Positions 45,314 to 56,290 of a DNA stretch of 64,000 bases are shown one piece after another. Made by a program: the position numbers and the translations under genes. The notes under the pieces were generated by a model, which was not told the DNA's origin, searched no databases, and worked only from the letters and a program-made list of their open reading frames with translations. Where the stretch lies: NCBI RefSeq assembly GCF_040869045.1, contig NC_090319.1:237143832-237207831 (forward strand), given 5' to 3'. Position 1 is the first letter of the stretch, and each line of letters starts with the position of its first letter. This DNA comes from Eurosta solidaginis (Eukaryota; Arthropoda; Insecta; Diptera; Tephritidae).

Positions 45314-45520
45314 ATGAGATGGATTCAAGTGAATTACACCAAACAGAATTTCCTTGCAAAATTTGATTCATGGCTTGAAGAAGATATGGATCTTCCAGAG
45401 CAGTCAGTTCCAGAATACCCAGGTAGGCCGAGGAAAAGCTTTAATGATCTCTCGGAGTCAGCGAAACGAAAGAGGGTAGCACATTTGGTAAGTACTTATA
45501 CTTACGCAAAGCTTGCCTTT
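45314..45520 (+). CDS. Candidate host ORF, first segment (interrupted by a Helentron-type insertion)
   Basis: 69 codons from ATG 45314 to the insertion point. It contains NFLAKFDSWLEEDMDLPEQS, then GRPRKSFNDLSESAKRKRVA and AHLVSTYTYAKLAF. The pattern (F-x2-WL ... LPE ... GRP-K-F-D-S-x-KR-R ... L-FA) resembles the N-terminus of a widespread but uncharacterised arthropod protein family, as I recall it. The frame is complete to the last base before the element (codon 45518-45520) and resumes in frame at 49132. A GTAAGT at 45490 could act as a splice donor instead, but the in-frame continuation argues against that. Function unknown; it may itself belong to a mobile element. Confidence 0.5.
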
Positions 45521-46734
45521 TATACTCAGTTGAGCAGAGCTCACAGAGTATATTAATTTTGATTGGATAACGGTTGGTTGTACATATATATGAAGGAATC
45601 GAGATAGTTATAGACTTCCATATATCAAAATAATCAGGATCGAAAAAAAATTTGATTGAGCCATGTCCGTCCGTCCGTCCGCCCGTTAACACGATAACTT
45701 GAGTAAATTTTGAGCTATCTTGATGAAATTTAGTATGTAGGTTCCTCAGCACTCATCTCAGATCACTATTTAAAATGAACGATATCGGACTATAACCACG
45801 CCCACTTTTTCGATATCGAAAATTTCGAAAAACCGAAAAATTGCGATAATTTATTACAAAAGACAGATAAAGCGACGAAACTTGGTAGATGAGTTGAACT
45901 TATGATGCAGAATAGAAAACTAGTAAAATTTTGGACAATGGGCGTGGCACCGCCCACTTTTAAAAGAAGGTAATTTAAAAATTTTGCAAGCTGTAATTTA
46001 GCAGTCGTTGAAGATATCATGATGAAATTGGGCAAGAACGTTACCCGTATTACGTTATGTACGCTTTATAAAAATTAGCAAAATCGGAGAAGGACCACGC
46101 CCACTTTTAAAAAAATTTTTTTTTAAAGTAAAATTTTAACAAAAAATTTAATATCTTTACAGTATATAAGTAAATTATGTCAACATTTAACTCCAGTAAT
46201 GATATAGTGCAAAAAAATACAAAAATAAAAGAAAATTTCAAAAAGGGCGTGGCTCCGCCCTTTTTCATTTAATTTGTCTAGGATACTTTTAACGCCATAA
46301 GTCGAACAAAAATTAACCAATCCTTTTGAAATTTGGTAGGGGCGTCGATTTTATGACGTTAACTCTTTTCTGTGAAAATGGGCGAAATCGGTTGATGCCA
46401 CGCCCAGTTTTTATACACAGTCGTCCGTCTGTCCTTCCGCTCGGCCGTTAACACGATAACTTGAGCAAAAATCGAGGCCCACTTTTTCGATATCGAAAAT
46501 TACGAAAAATGAAAAAAATGCCATAATTCTATACCAAATACGAAAAAAGGGATGAAACATGGTAAGGTAATTGGATTGTTTTATTGAAGCGAAATATAAC
46601 TTTAGAAAAAACTTTATAAAATGGTTGTGACACCTACCATATTAAGTAGAAGAAAATGAAAAAGTTCTGCAAGGCGAAATAAAAAACCCTTAAAATCTTG
46701 GCAGATATTACACATATAAATAAATTAGCGGTAT

Positions 46735-48480
46735 CCAACAGATGATGTTCTGGGTCACCCTGGTCCACATTTTGTCGATATCTGGAAAACGCCTTCACAT
46801 ATACAACTACCACCACTCCCTTTTAAAACTCTCATAAATACCTTTAATTTGATACCCATATCGTACAAACTCATTCTAGAGTCACCCCTGGTCCACCTTT
46901 ATGGCAATATCTCGAAAAGACGTCCACCTATAGAACTAAGGCCCACTCCCTTTTAAAACACTCATTAACTCCTTTCGTTTGATACCCATATTGCATAATT
47001 GAAATTCTAGAGTCACCCCTGGCCTACTTTTATGGCGATATCTCGAAACGGCGTCCACCTATGGAACTAAGGATTACTCCCTTTTAAAATACTCAATAAC
47101 ACCTTTCTTTTGATACCCATATTATACAAACAAATTCTAGAGTCACCCCTGGTCCACCTTTATGGCGATATTTCGAAAATGCGACCACCTATACAACAAC
47201 CACCACTCCCTTTTAAAACCCTCATTAATACCTTTAATTTGATACCCATATCGTACAAACACATTCTAGAGTCACCCCTGGTCCACCTTTATGGCGATAT
47301 TTCGAAACGGCGTCCACCTATAGAACTAAGGCCCACTCCCTTTTAAAATACTCATTAACACCTTTCATTTGATACCCATATCGTACAAACATATTCTAAA
47401 TTCACCCCTGGTCCACCTTTATGGCGATATCTCGAAAGGGCGAACACCTATAGAACGAAGGCCCACTCCCTTTTAAAAATACTCATTAACACCTTTCATT
47501 TGATACCCACTCCGTACTAACAAAGTCTAGAGTCACCCCTGGTCCACCTTTAATGCGATACCTCGAAAAGGCGTCCACCTATAGAACTAAGGCAAACTCC
47601 CTTTTAAAATACTCATTACCACCTTTCGTTTGATGCCCATATTGTACAAACAAATTCTAGGGTCACCCCTGGTCCACCTTTATGGCGATATCTCGAAACG
47701 GCGTCCACCTATGGGACTAAGGATTACTCCCTTTTAAAATACTTATTAACACCTTTCTTTTGATACCCAAATTGAACAAACAAATTCTAGGGTCACCCCT
47801 GGTCCACTTTTATGGCGATATCTCGAAACGGCGTCCACCTATGGAACTAAGGATTACTCCCTTTAAAATACTCATTAACACCTTTCATTTGATACCCATA
47901 TTGTACAAACGCATTCTAGAGTCACCCCTGGTCCACCTTTATGGCGATATCTCGAAAAGGCGACCACCTATACAACAACCACCACTCCCTTTTAAAACCC
48001 TCATTAATACCTTTAATTTCATACCTCTATCGTACAAACACATTCTAGAGTCAACCCTGGTCCACTTTTATGGCGATATTTCGAAACGGCATCCACCTAT
48101 AGAACTAAGGCCCACTCCCTTTTAAAATACTCATTAACACCATTCGTTTTATGCCCATATTGTACAAACAAATTCTAGGGTCACCCCTGTTCCACCTTTG
48201 TGGCGATATCTCGAAACGGCGTCCACCTATGGAACTAAGGATTACTCCCTTTTAAAATACTCATTAACACCTTTAATTTGATACCTATATCGTACAAACG
48301 CATTCTAGAGTCAACCCTGATCCACCTTTATGGCTATATTCCTAATTGGCGTCCACCTATAGAACTATGGCCCACTCCATCATAAAATACTCTTTAATGC
48401 CTTTCGTTTGATATACATGTCATACAAAAACATTCCAGGGTTTCCCGCGGTTCATTTTCCTACATGGTTATTTTCCCTTA
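46735..48480 (+). repeat. ~129-bp minisatellite of element C, ~13 units
   Basis: Units start GGCGTCCACCTAT... and recur every ~129 bp. Because the period is 3 x 43, reading frames run through neighbouring units (for example 47760-48125), but these are repeat artefacts. Unit variants (TACAACAACCACC, ATGGAACTAAGGATTAC, GTACTAACAAAGTC) allow comparison with the array at 63150-64000; this one has two extra units. Confidence 0.9.
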
Positions 48481-48514
48481 TGTTGTCACCATAGCTCTCA
48501 ACTGAGTATGTAAT

Positions 48515-48551
48515 GTTCGGTTACACCCGAACTTAACCTTCCTTACTTGTT
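48515..48551 (+). terminator. Native 3' replication terminator of element C
   Basis: Stem GTTCGG (48515-48520) / CCGAAC (48527-48532), loop TTACAC, then a pyrimidine-rich tail ending ACTTG before TT. This is a rolling-circle (Helitron/Helentron) type terminus, not a transcription terminator. The same block closes elements A, B, D and E. Confidence 0.7.
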
Positions 48552-49131
48552 GTTCTTGAAAAACGAACGAACTGTTCTTAAAACAACAACCTTGTTATTG
48601 AACTGACACCATTTTCTTTAAAAGAGAACGGCTGGTCTTAAATTATGAACAAATGTTCTATTAATGAGAAGGAATGTTCTTAAATTAAGAACAATGTTAT
48701 TAAAATAAGTTCAAGAAAAAAGAAACGATATAATTCGTGTACACTACAATGTTAAATACAACATTGGCACAAACTACCAAGCAGTTGTAGTGGCCCACCG
48801 GCTATGTTGATGCGATTGCGCTCGTGTGGCGCGAGTTCGATCGCCGTCAAACTCTGAAGTTTTCAAAAACATTTTTTTTATATTCTATTTTTTTAACTCT
48901 TTTTTTTCATTCAGTTCCATTCAATTAATTCTCAAACTTGTTATGAAATGTTTTAAATATATATTTAGATTGCATCAGCAAATAATAAAGATTTCTCTTA
49001 TTGAGAAATCTATGAAAAAATGCGTATTATGCATTTTTCAAACCTTTTTGTAATTTAATAATATTTTTTGTTATTAAGAAAAAACGTACTTAACAGACTT
49101 TTGTCAACGAATGTTCTTAATTTTGAACTTG
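48552..49131 (+). repeat. GTTC/GAAC repeat with tRNA-like core, copy 2 (captured, truncated)
   Basis: A box TGGCCCACCGG (48791-48801) and B box GAGTTCGATCG (48833-48843) lie in a tRNA-like core. It matches copy 3 (62130-63038) inverted, but lacks ~230 bp corresponding to about 62250-62475 and stops at 49131 before the TIR, at GTTCTTAATTTTGAAC-TTG. At that place copy 3 has GAAATTG, so the ACTTG end here differs by one base. Confidence 0.7.
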
Positions 49132-49218
49132 TTTACCATGAGCTTAAATGCTTCTGGACTGCGAGATGGTGGGAAGAAAGTTACTGAACCCCTCACCCTC
49201 TTTGCCTATTCTCACTGA
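49132..49218 (+). CDS. Candidate host ORF, second segment
   Basis: Reads on from 45520 without frame change: FTMSLNASGLRDGGKKVTEP, then LTLFAYSH and TGA at 49216-49218. SLNASGLRDGG fits a conserved FA-x-MSLR-x-G-x-RDA-like stretch that I recall from the same uncharacterised arthropod family. If the element ended one base later (CTTGT) the frame would meet TGA within three codons, so the reading supports CTTG as the true end. Confidence 0.45.
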   Translation, partial: FTMSLNASGLRDGGKKVTEPLTLFAYSH

Positions 49219-49850
49219 AGGGGGGTTAGGCATACAAACATATATACTTGGTTTGAATGAAATATATTAATTAAACTCAGCGTGCTTTGCACACAGAGTA
49301 TATTAACTTTGATTGGATAAAGGTTGGTTGTACAGGTATAAAGGAATCGAGATAGATATATATCAAAATCATATATAGATAGTAGCAGACCCGGCAGACG
49401 TTGTTCTGCCCTAAATTTGGCCTATCTGCATACAAATTAATAAGCTTTTTCTGTCTAACTCTGCCCCCCCCCCCCTCTACACTTTTTCCTAATCTTTTAA
49501 TTAACTCCTCCCTCCGTCTTTTTCGCTTCATCTCCATCTTCATCTCATTCTCTCTCTTTCTCAGTCTCCTTCTCTCTTTTCTCTTCTCTCAAGTTTTTCT
49601 CCTTCTTCTTCATCTCTTATTGCCAGTCCCAGAGGGTGGTATGTATTTTATTCCAGTCCCATTCCGAGTCTCAGTCCCAGTCCCACTCCGAGTCTCAGTT
49701 TTAATTCCAGTCCTATTCCTAATCCCAGTCCCAGTCCGTCTCTGGTATACTTCCCGGAAAAAATCGTCGTAAATACTAATATAGGCAAATTTATATACGA
49801 AATTTCAGGCAAATCGAATAGGACGTATGTAAATAGGTTTGTGGGTATTA
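49219..49850. other. No gene; DINE 5' fragment, pyrimidine-rich tract and CCAGTCC-type minisatellite
   Basis: 49271-49390 is a DINE-like 5' end (CACAGAGTATATTAACTTTGA, AGGTTGGTTGTACAGGTATA) that breaks off into GACCCGGCAGACGTTGTTCTG. 49455-49620 is a C/T-rich simple tract (TCTCATTCTCTCTCTTTCTC). 49620-49755 is a diverged CCAGTCCCA/CCGAGTCTCAG minisatellite. Confidence 0.6.
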
Positions 49851-50485
49851 TTATACTCAATTGAGCAGAGCTCACAGAGTATATTAATTTTGATTGGATA
49901 ACGGTTGGTTGTACAGGTATAAAGGAATCGAGATAGATATAGTCTTCCATATATCAAAATCATCAGTATCGAAAAAAAATTTGATTGAGCCATGTCCGTC
50001 TGTCCGTTAACACGATAACTTGAGTAAATTTTGAGGTATCTTGATGAAATTTGGTATGTAGATTCCCGGGCACTCGTCTCAGATCGCTATTTAAAATGAA
50101 CGATATCGGACTATAACCACGCCCATTTTTTCGATATCGAAAATTTCGAAAAACAGAAAAAATGCGATAATTCATTGCCAAAGGCGGATAAAGCGATGAA
50201 ACTTGGTAGATGGGTTGACGTTATGACGCAGAATAGAAAATTAGTAAGATTTTGGACAATGGGCGTGGCACCGCCCACTTTTACAAGAAGGTAATTTAAA
50301 AGTTTTGCAAGCTGTAGTAGCAGTCGTTGAAGATATCATGATGAAATTTGGCAGGAACGTTACCACTACCACTATATATGTGCTAAATAAAAACTAGCAA
50401 AATTGGATGAAGAACACGCCCACTTTTTAAAAAAAATTTTTTCAAAATTCAAATTTAACAAAAAATTTAATATCTTTACTGTATA

Positions 50486-50898
50486 AGTTAAGCACTAATA
50501 ACTGCTGGTCACCCACGTAAAAAGTTCTGCTCTCTGATGCCCTCCATCTAGTGAATATGACGAGCATACAACCATACAGCATTACCAAAACCTGTTAGGC
50601 AAGTGAACACCGAACGCTGTGAGAGCGATCAGTGCATTTAACAGCAAACGACTCCAATAATAGTTTGATTGAATAATTGTGAGAGCAAACAGAGCAGCCG
50701 GTAGCGAAATGTGACAGAGAGCGAGGTTCAGCTCTTGCCAATTAGAATTAACAGCAGTGCTGGTTGTTGCAAATAGACCAATGGCAGATCACTCCGGTTG
50801 TAAAAAGGAAACAATATTTTAAGAGCTTTTTCTAAAAACGCTTTAATTTAATAAAGTTTATAATTCAAGTAATAATTGTGTTGACTAAACTTATAATT
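50486..50898 (+). repeat. 5' LTR of the gypsy-group element (413 bp)
   Basis: Carries one copy of GTGAGAGCGATCAGTG (50619-50634). TCAGTG fits an insect initiator, so transcription may start there (inference). It is 218 bp shorter than the 3' LTR. Confidence 0.9.
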
Positions 50899-50909
50899 GG
50901 CGCCCAACG
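50898..50909 (+). other. Primer-binding site, tRNA-Lys(CUU)
   Basis: TGGCGCCCAACG is complementary to the 3' end of insect tRNA-Lys(CUU) (known to end ...GGGCGCCA). The first T overlaps the last LTR base, as is usual in gypsy. Confidence 0.8.
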
Positions 50910-51321
50910 CATTAAAATTTCGGATTTCACGAAATACTGAAAAGCTGAAACTAACACGTGAATATTGCTGTTTGCTGACCAAAAAGGAACCCGTCCACAG
51001 AAGAGCTTAAACCACGTTTTTCATTTTGCTTTAAATTGGATGATTGGGGACGAAAACATGAAAATCTAACCATTGCTGAAAAAATTACTGAGTTCTACCA
51101 ATTTTTGAAACACCTGCTGTGTGGTATCTTACGGGCTTGGCTGCCCTTTGGAAAATTATCTTTATGAATGTAACAAACTAAAACACGTGCTTAGAGAAAG
51201 TAAATTACGTAAGTGACTTGCTCAGTGCCTTTTTTTTTAATAAATATATTTAAATACTATGATCATCATTGGAATTCAATGTATTTTCGAAACTTTTTTA
51301 TAAATTTAACTTGATTTTTAA

Positions 51322-52671
51322 TTGAGGTATATTATTATACCGGGTTTTTGCGCGGTCAATACTTTAATGTGCGACGAAGATTTAGCGAGCCTTTTAAATA
51401 GTTTAGTTCTGAAAGATAGAGATTTACCAAAAATGAATACTGAGGAGTTAACTGCTATAGTAACAGCTGCGCTATCAGCCGCCTTAAGCTCACAAAAAGA
51501 GGAATTCGACAAAAAGTTGAACGAAATCTCAAAAAGATTTACAAGTACGTCGACAGCTAACGTAGAGAGTTTCGAAGAGGTTAGGATTTCAGGTACCGTG
51601 CGTTGCGAGGAAACTCTTGACCTAGTTAAATCTTTGCCTGAATTCGATGGTAGGCAAGATACTTACGTCACATGGAGGCAAGCCGCACATACGGCCTATA
51701 AATTATATGAACCTTATGATGGAAGCGCTAAACATTATCAGGCAGTGGCCATTATAAGGAATAAAATTAGAGGCGCTGCAGATGCTGTTTTAGCGTCTTT
51801 CAACACTGTTCTTAACTTTAAGGCTATAGTGGCAAGATTAGATTTCACGTACGCTGATAAGCGGCCAATATATTTAATTGAACAGGAGCTAAGTACCTTG
51901 AGGCAAGGAAATCTGACAGTGTTGAATTTCTACGACGAAGTCGAAAGAAAGCTTACGTTGCTTACCAATAAAACTATCATGACATATGAAAGTCATATAG
52001 CTAACTCAATAAATGATAAATATAGGTTAGATGCATTACGTGTTTTTGTCTCTGGCCTTAGGAAGCCCCTTTGCGATATACTATTTTCCACTCGTCCAAC
52101 AGATTTGCCTTCTGCTTTGGCACTTGCCCAGGAGGTAGAAGCAAATCATGAACGATACATGTTTGCATCAAACTACTCTAAACATCTTGAGGACAAGGAC
52201 CGGGGTCACCCTTCAGTTAAGAGAATAGATGATACCAAGAACAACCAAATAGAATCACGTAGCGGTCATAAAAACCCCTACTTCCAAAACAGACAAGAAA
52301 AGCGAAATCTTTCGAGTAATAATAGAGATCAGTTCACTGAACCAATGGACATAGATCCATCCACATCTCGTCTCCGCCGCTCAACAAAGTTCGAGCACCA
52401 CAATCAAAATAAGTCCCAAAATATACAAACCTCTAATAATCGGCAAATCCCTTTTAATACAGGCAATCAAGGTCAACAAGTTAAGCGACCTCCTGTTTCA
52501 GATAGAAGTACTGGCCAAAAAGTCCAGAGAATCCACCACATATCAGATACATCGGAAGATGTAGAAACAAAAACTTCGTACGATAGTATTGTGGAACGGG
52601 AAGTCGAAGATATCGACGAAATAAATTTTTTAGGGAGGGTGCCCAGCTCCCTTGGGTCAAACGAACAATAG
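51322..52671 (+). CDS. gag: gag of the gypsy-group element
   Basis: A 449-codon open frame. The true start may be this ATG, the one at 51367 (MCDEDLASLLNS) or MNTEEL at 51433; none has decisive context. The matrix/capsid-like part includes SLPEFDGRQDTYVTWRQAA and LSTLRQGNLTVLNFYDEVER, typical of gypsy-type Gag. The C-terminus is basic and Asn/Gln-rich without a CCHC knuckle, as in errantiviruses. Gag forms the particle that carries the RNA. The frame ends 24 bp before the first Met of the pol frame, and pol lies in the -1 frame. Confidence 0.85.
   Translation: MRYIIIPGFCAVNTLMCDEDLASLLNSLVLKDRDLPKMNTEELTAIVTAALSAALSSQKEEFDKKLNEISKRFTSTSTANVESFEEVRISGTVRCEETLDLVKSLPEFDGRQDTYVTWRQAAHTAYKLYEPYDGSAKHYQAVAIIRNKIRGAADAVLASFNTVLNFKAIVARLDFTYADKRPIYLIEQELSTLRQGNLTVLNFYDEVERKLTLLTNKTIMTYESHIANSINDKYRLDALRVFVSGLRKPLCDILFSTRPTDLPSALALAQEVEANHERYMFASNYSKHLEDKDRGHPSVKRIDDTKNNQIESRSGHKNPYFQNRQEKRNLSSNNRDQFTEPMDIDPSTSRLRRSTKFEHHNQNKSQNIQTSNNRQIPFNTGNQGQQVKRPPVSDRSTGQKVQRIHHISDTSEDVETKTSYDSIVEREVEDIDEINFLGRVPSSLGSNEQ
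52626..52650 (+). promoter_or_regulatory. Candidate gag-pol -1 ribosomal frameshift signal
   Basis: T TTT TTA (52626-52632) is in register with gag codons (AAT TTT TTA) and is a classical -1 slippery heptamer; the overlapping A AAT TTT also fits. The -1 frame is open from here into the protease. Just downstream GGGAG can pair with CTCCC, or CCCA with TGGG after a 9-nt spacer. Confidence 0.65.
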
Positions 52672-55600
52672 GAGCTGAGGGCAAAGAGATAAAAATGTTA
52701 GTGGACACAGGAGCTTCAAAAAGCTATATAAAGCCACTTACTGAATTAAAAGGCATTGTGCCTTTAACGAGACCGTTCGTAGTTAAGTCAGTTCACGGCG
52801 AGAGCAAAGTATGGCTAAAATGTAAAATTAACTTGTTTGGCATAACTTCGGATTTTATAATATTATCAAACTTAATAAACTTTGACGCGATAATTGGGCT
52901 TGACCTGCTAACGCAAGTCAACGCAGTCGTGGACCTTCAAAAAGGTGAAATAGTTCATGATTTTGGAATCGAAAAATTATTTTTTATAAAAATTGACAAC
53001 ATGAATGCTTTGAAAGTTGAACAGGAAAGCGTACCTCTTGCAATAAGGGGGGATTTTTCAAATATGATTAAAACAAGATCACAGGCTTTCGCCGATCCCA
53101 ATGAATCTCTGCCCTATAACACAAATGTAGTTGCTAGGATTCGCACAAAACATGAAGAACCGATTTATTCTAAGATGTATCCTTATCCAATGGGGGTAGT
53201 TGACTTTGTTAACAATGAAATAAAAGAGCTTTTACGAAATGGCATTATAAGACGATCTAAGTCTCCCTACAATAACCCCATTTGGGTCGTGGACAAGAAG
53301 GGCGTTGACGAGTTTGGCAATAAAAAAAAGCGTTTGGTGGTAGATTTTCGCAAACTGAACGAAAATACCATTGACGAAAAATACCCAATACCAAATGTCA
53401 TTTCGATTTTATCAAATATGGGACTTGTACAATACTTCACAACGCTTGATTTGAAGTCTGGATTCCACCAGATCGAGCTCGCTGAGCGAGACAGTGAAAA
53501 AACAGCCTTTTCCGTTAGCAACGGAAAGTATGAATTTTGTAGGCTACCTTTCGGATTAAAAAACGCTCCGAGTAGTTTTCAAAGAGCTATAGACGACATC
53601 TTAAGGGAAAAGATAGGAAAAAGCTGCTTTGTTTACGTGGATGACGTTATTATTTATTCCGAATCTAAAGAACAACACATTAAAGACATAGACTGGGTCT
53701 TGAAGAGTCTATGTGACGCTAACATGAGGGTGTCAGTCGACAAATCCAAATTTTTTAAAACTGAAACAGAGTATCTCGGATTTATTGTATCAAGGGGTGG
53801 CATTAAGACGTGCCCAGATAAAGTTAGCACAATGCTGAACTTCCCAACCCCCGAAACCTTGTACGGTCTCAGATCATTTCTAGGATTAGCAAGCTATTAT
53901 AGATGCTTCGTGAAAGACTTTGCCAGTATTGCCAAGCCATTGACTGATATTTTGAAGGGGGGAAATGGAAGAGTCAGCGCTTACAGATCCAAAAGAGTGA
54001 AAATATTTTTAAATTCAAAAGAACTGCAAGCATTTGAGACACTTAAACACATTTTAGTATCGGAAGACGTAATGCTCGCTTACCCCGATTTTAAAAAAAA
54101 CCATTTGATTTAACTACAGATGCGTTCAACCATGGCCTGGGTGCTGTACTTTCTCAGGAAGGCAGACCAATAACTATGGTTTCCAGAACCCTAAAAGACA
54201 ATGAACTTCACTTTGCTACTAATGAAAGGGAGCTTTTGGCCATAGTCTGGGCACTAAAGAACCTTCGTAACTATCTTTATGGTGTACGCCAATTGAATAT
54301 TTTTACTGATCATCAACCGCTAACGTTTGCGGTTTCTGACAGTAATCCAAATGCAAAAATTAAACGTTGGAAAGCATTTATCGACGAACATAATGCGAAG
54401 CTTTATTATAAGCCTGGAAAGGAAAACTACGTTGCCGATGCTCTTTCACGTCAGCAAGTCAATATGATGGATGAAAATATGAACTCAGATTCAGCCACGA
54501 TTCACAGCGAAAGATCGTTAACGTACACCATAGAGGTAGTTGAAAAACCTGTTAATTGTTTTAGGAACCAAATAATTATTGAAGAAAGTGAGTTTCCATC
54601 AAAACGAACTTTCATTATTTTTTGGAATAAAGCTAGACACTGCATACAGTTTTGTGACAGAAGCACGCTCTTAGGAACTATTCAGGACATTGTGAATACC
54701 AATGTAGTTAACGCAATTCATTGTAATTTATCCATACTAGCCTACATTCAGCATGACTTGGTGCAAATGTTTCCAAGTACAAAATTCAGATATACTAAAA
54801 CATATGTAACGGACATTTTTGACCCGAATGATCAGCTGGAAATAGTAGCTACGGAGCATAATCGTGCACACCGTGCAGCACAGGAAAATGTTAAGCAAAT
54901 ATTGAGGGACTACTTTTTCCCAAAGATGGAAAAGAAAGCCAAAGAGGTTGTGGTAAACTGTAGGATCTGCTCTAAATCGAAGTACAATAGGCAGCATCGG
55001 AAACATAAAATAGCAGATACACCCACTCCACTATACTCAGGAGAGATCCTGCATATTGACATTTTTGCTACCGACTCAAAGTATTTCTTAACTTGTGTAG
55101 ACAAGTTCTCAAAATTCGCAATCGTTCAGACCATAGCGTCGAGAACAATTTTGGACATAAAGCCCCAATTAATACAAATTTTGAACATTTTTCCAAAAGC
55201 AAAAACTATTTATTGTGACAACGAAAAATCGTTGAATTCAAACACTGTCAGACAACTTCTTTCCAATAATTTTTGTATTAATATCGTCAATGCTCCACCT
55301 TTGCATAGCTGCTCCAATGGTCAGGTAGAGAGGTTTCACAGCACTTTAATTGAAATTGCTAGATGCCTGAAGTTGGAAAGATGTATTGATGACACGGTGG
55401 ATCTAATCTTGCTATCAACCATTGAATATAACAAAACAATACATTCTGTTACTAAAATGAGGCCAATAGACATATTTAGATCCACCAGTTATGAACCGAA
55501 TAATGAAATATCTGAACGTATTAGATGTTCGCAACAAAAAGAGCTCACAAGTCACAACAAAAACAGAACAGAACGTGTTTTCAAGGAAGGAGATAAAGTT

Positions 55601-55728
55601 ATGGTAAAAAGAAATACTAGACTAGGTAATAAGTTAACACCACTTTATGAGAACACACAATTGAAAAAGACCTAGGGAGTACAGTTTTAATTAAAGGGAG
55701 GGTGGTCCATAAAGACAATTTGAAATAA
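52632..55728 (+). pseudogene. pol: pol of the gypsy-group element, frameshifted
   Basis: Protease active site DTGA at 52704-52715. RT: DLKSGFHQIELAERD (motif A), LPFGLKNAPSSFQ (B), YVDD at 53634-53645 (C). RNase H starts TTDAFNHGLGAV (~54115). The integrase has a His/Cys finger (EHNRAHR ... CRICSK), then Asp in HIDIFATDS, Asp in YCDNEKS and Glu in NGQVERFHS. A frame change occurs in a run of eight A (54093-54100), and a second near 55650, 25 codons before the normal end. Both are small and could be assembly errors in low-complexity sequence. As given, no full Pol is made. Confidence 0.9.
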
Positions 55729-56290
55729 ATACTAGTCTGGCCCCATTTCTTCTTTGAAACTCCAATAACAGAAACCTAGGCTTATTACAAAAAATAAAAT
55801 TTTGCTACATCGAATTTTATGGTGACTAGGTAACTGAGCATTTCACGAAAATTCATTTGCACTATGTAAAAATTCTGTACTTTGAAATTTTTGTTAACTA
55901 TAATGAAATGGAAATTTATGTTAAGTTATAACGATAGTTAGTAGTTTTAAGAAAAACCGACTTGGCAACCACGTAATTGCAACTTACTCACAAATACCAG
56001 CATATTAGAGCTCTCATGGATTTATCATACCGCTGCTAAACTACTATTAAATTTCTCAATGCTCGACTACTCATTATCGTCGTGCTCGCTATCTCAGTCA
56101 TTAACTTGTAACTCACTTCTGTTACAATCTATGTATGGGTCTGCGGAACTAATGCCAAAAGTAAAGATGACTCAACCATAACCATACAAAGTTATAACTC
56201 AACCTATTCTATGTGCAACACAAATACAAAATAAATTAATTTTGGCATTATTGTTGAGGATCGCGGACGTCCCTCATTTAGAAGGGGAGA

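Larger units (their letters stand above)
45521..49131 (+). mobile_element. DINE-1-like element C with captured 3' flank
   Basis: Starts TATACTCAGTTGAGC after a T, with the GCCATGTCCGTCCG run at 45660 and GTGGCACCGCCC blocks, ~13 tandem units (46735-48360), the sub-TIR, and the native 3' hairpin plus ACTTG|TT at 48515-48551. The unit that moved seems to extend further, through a piece of the GTTC/GAAC repeat (48552-49131), to a second hairpin GTTC/GAAC and ACTTG|TT. Removing 45521-49131 restores a reading frame at the site, which supports both outer boundaries. Non-coding; it would need Helentron Rep-helicase in trans. Confidence 0.65.

Noticed and set aside
45488..45496. Splice donor (TTG|GTAAGT) at the end of the candidate host ORF
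   Set aside because: The frame stays open past it and rejoins in frame after the inserted element, so an exon end here is not needed. It remains possible.
47110..48125. Frames of 78 and 121 codons in the element C array with repeated SPLVHLYGDISKRRPP
   Set aside because: The 129-bp unit is a multiple of three, so an open frame repeats by arithmetic. The same repeat has stops in other copies.
49401..49772. 123-codon frame rich in Ser, Leu and Phe
   Set aside because: It follows the C/T-rich simple tract and the CCAGTCC minisatellite; no protein motif.
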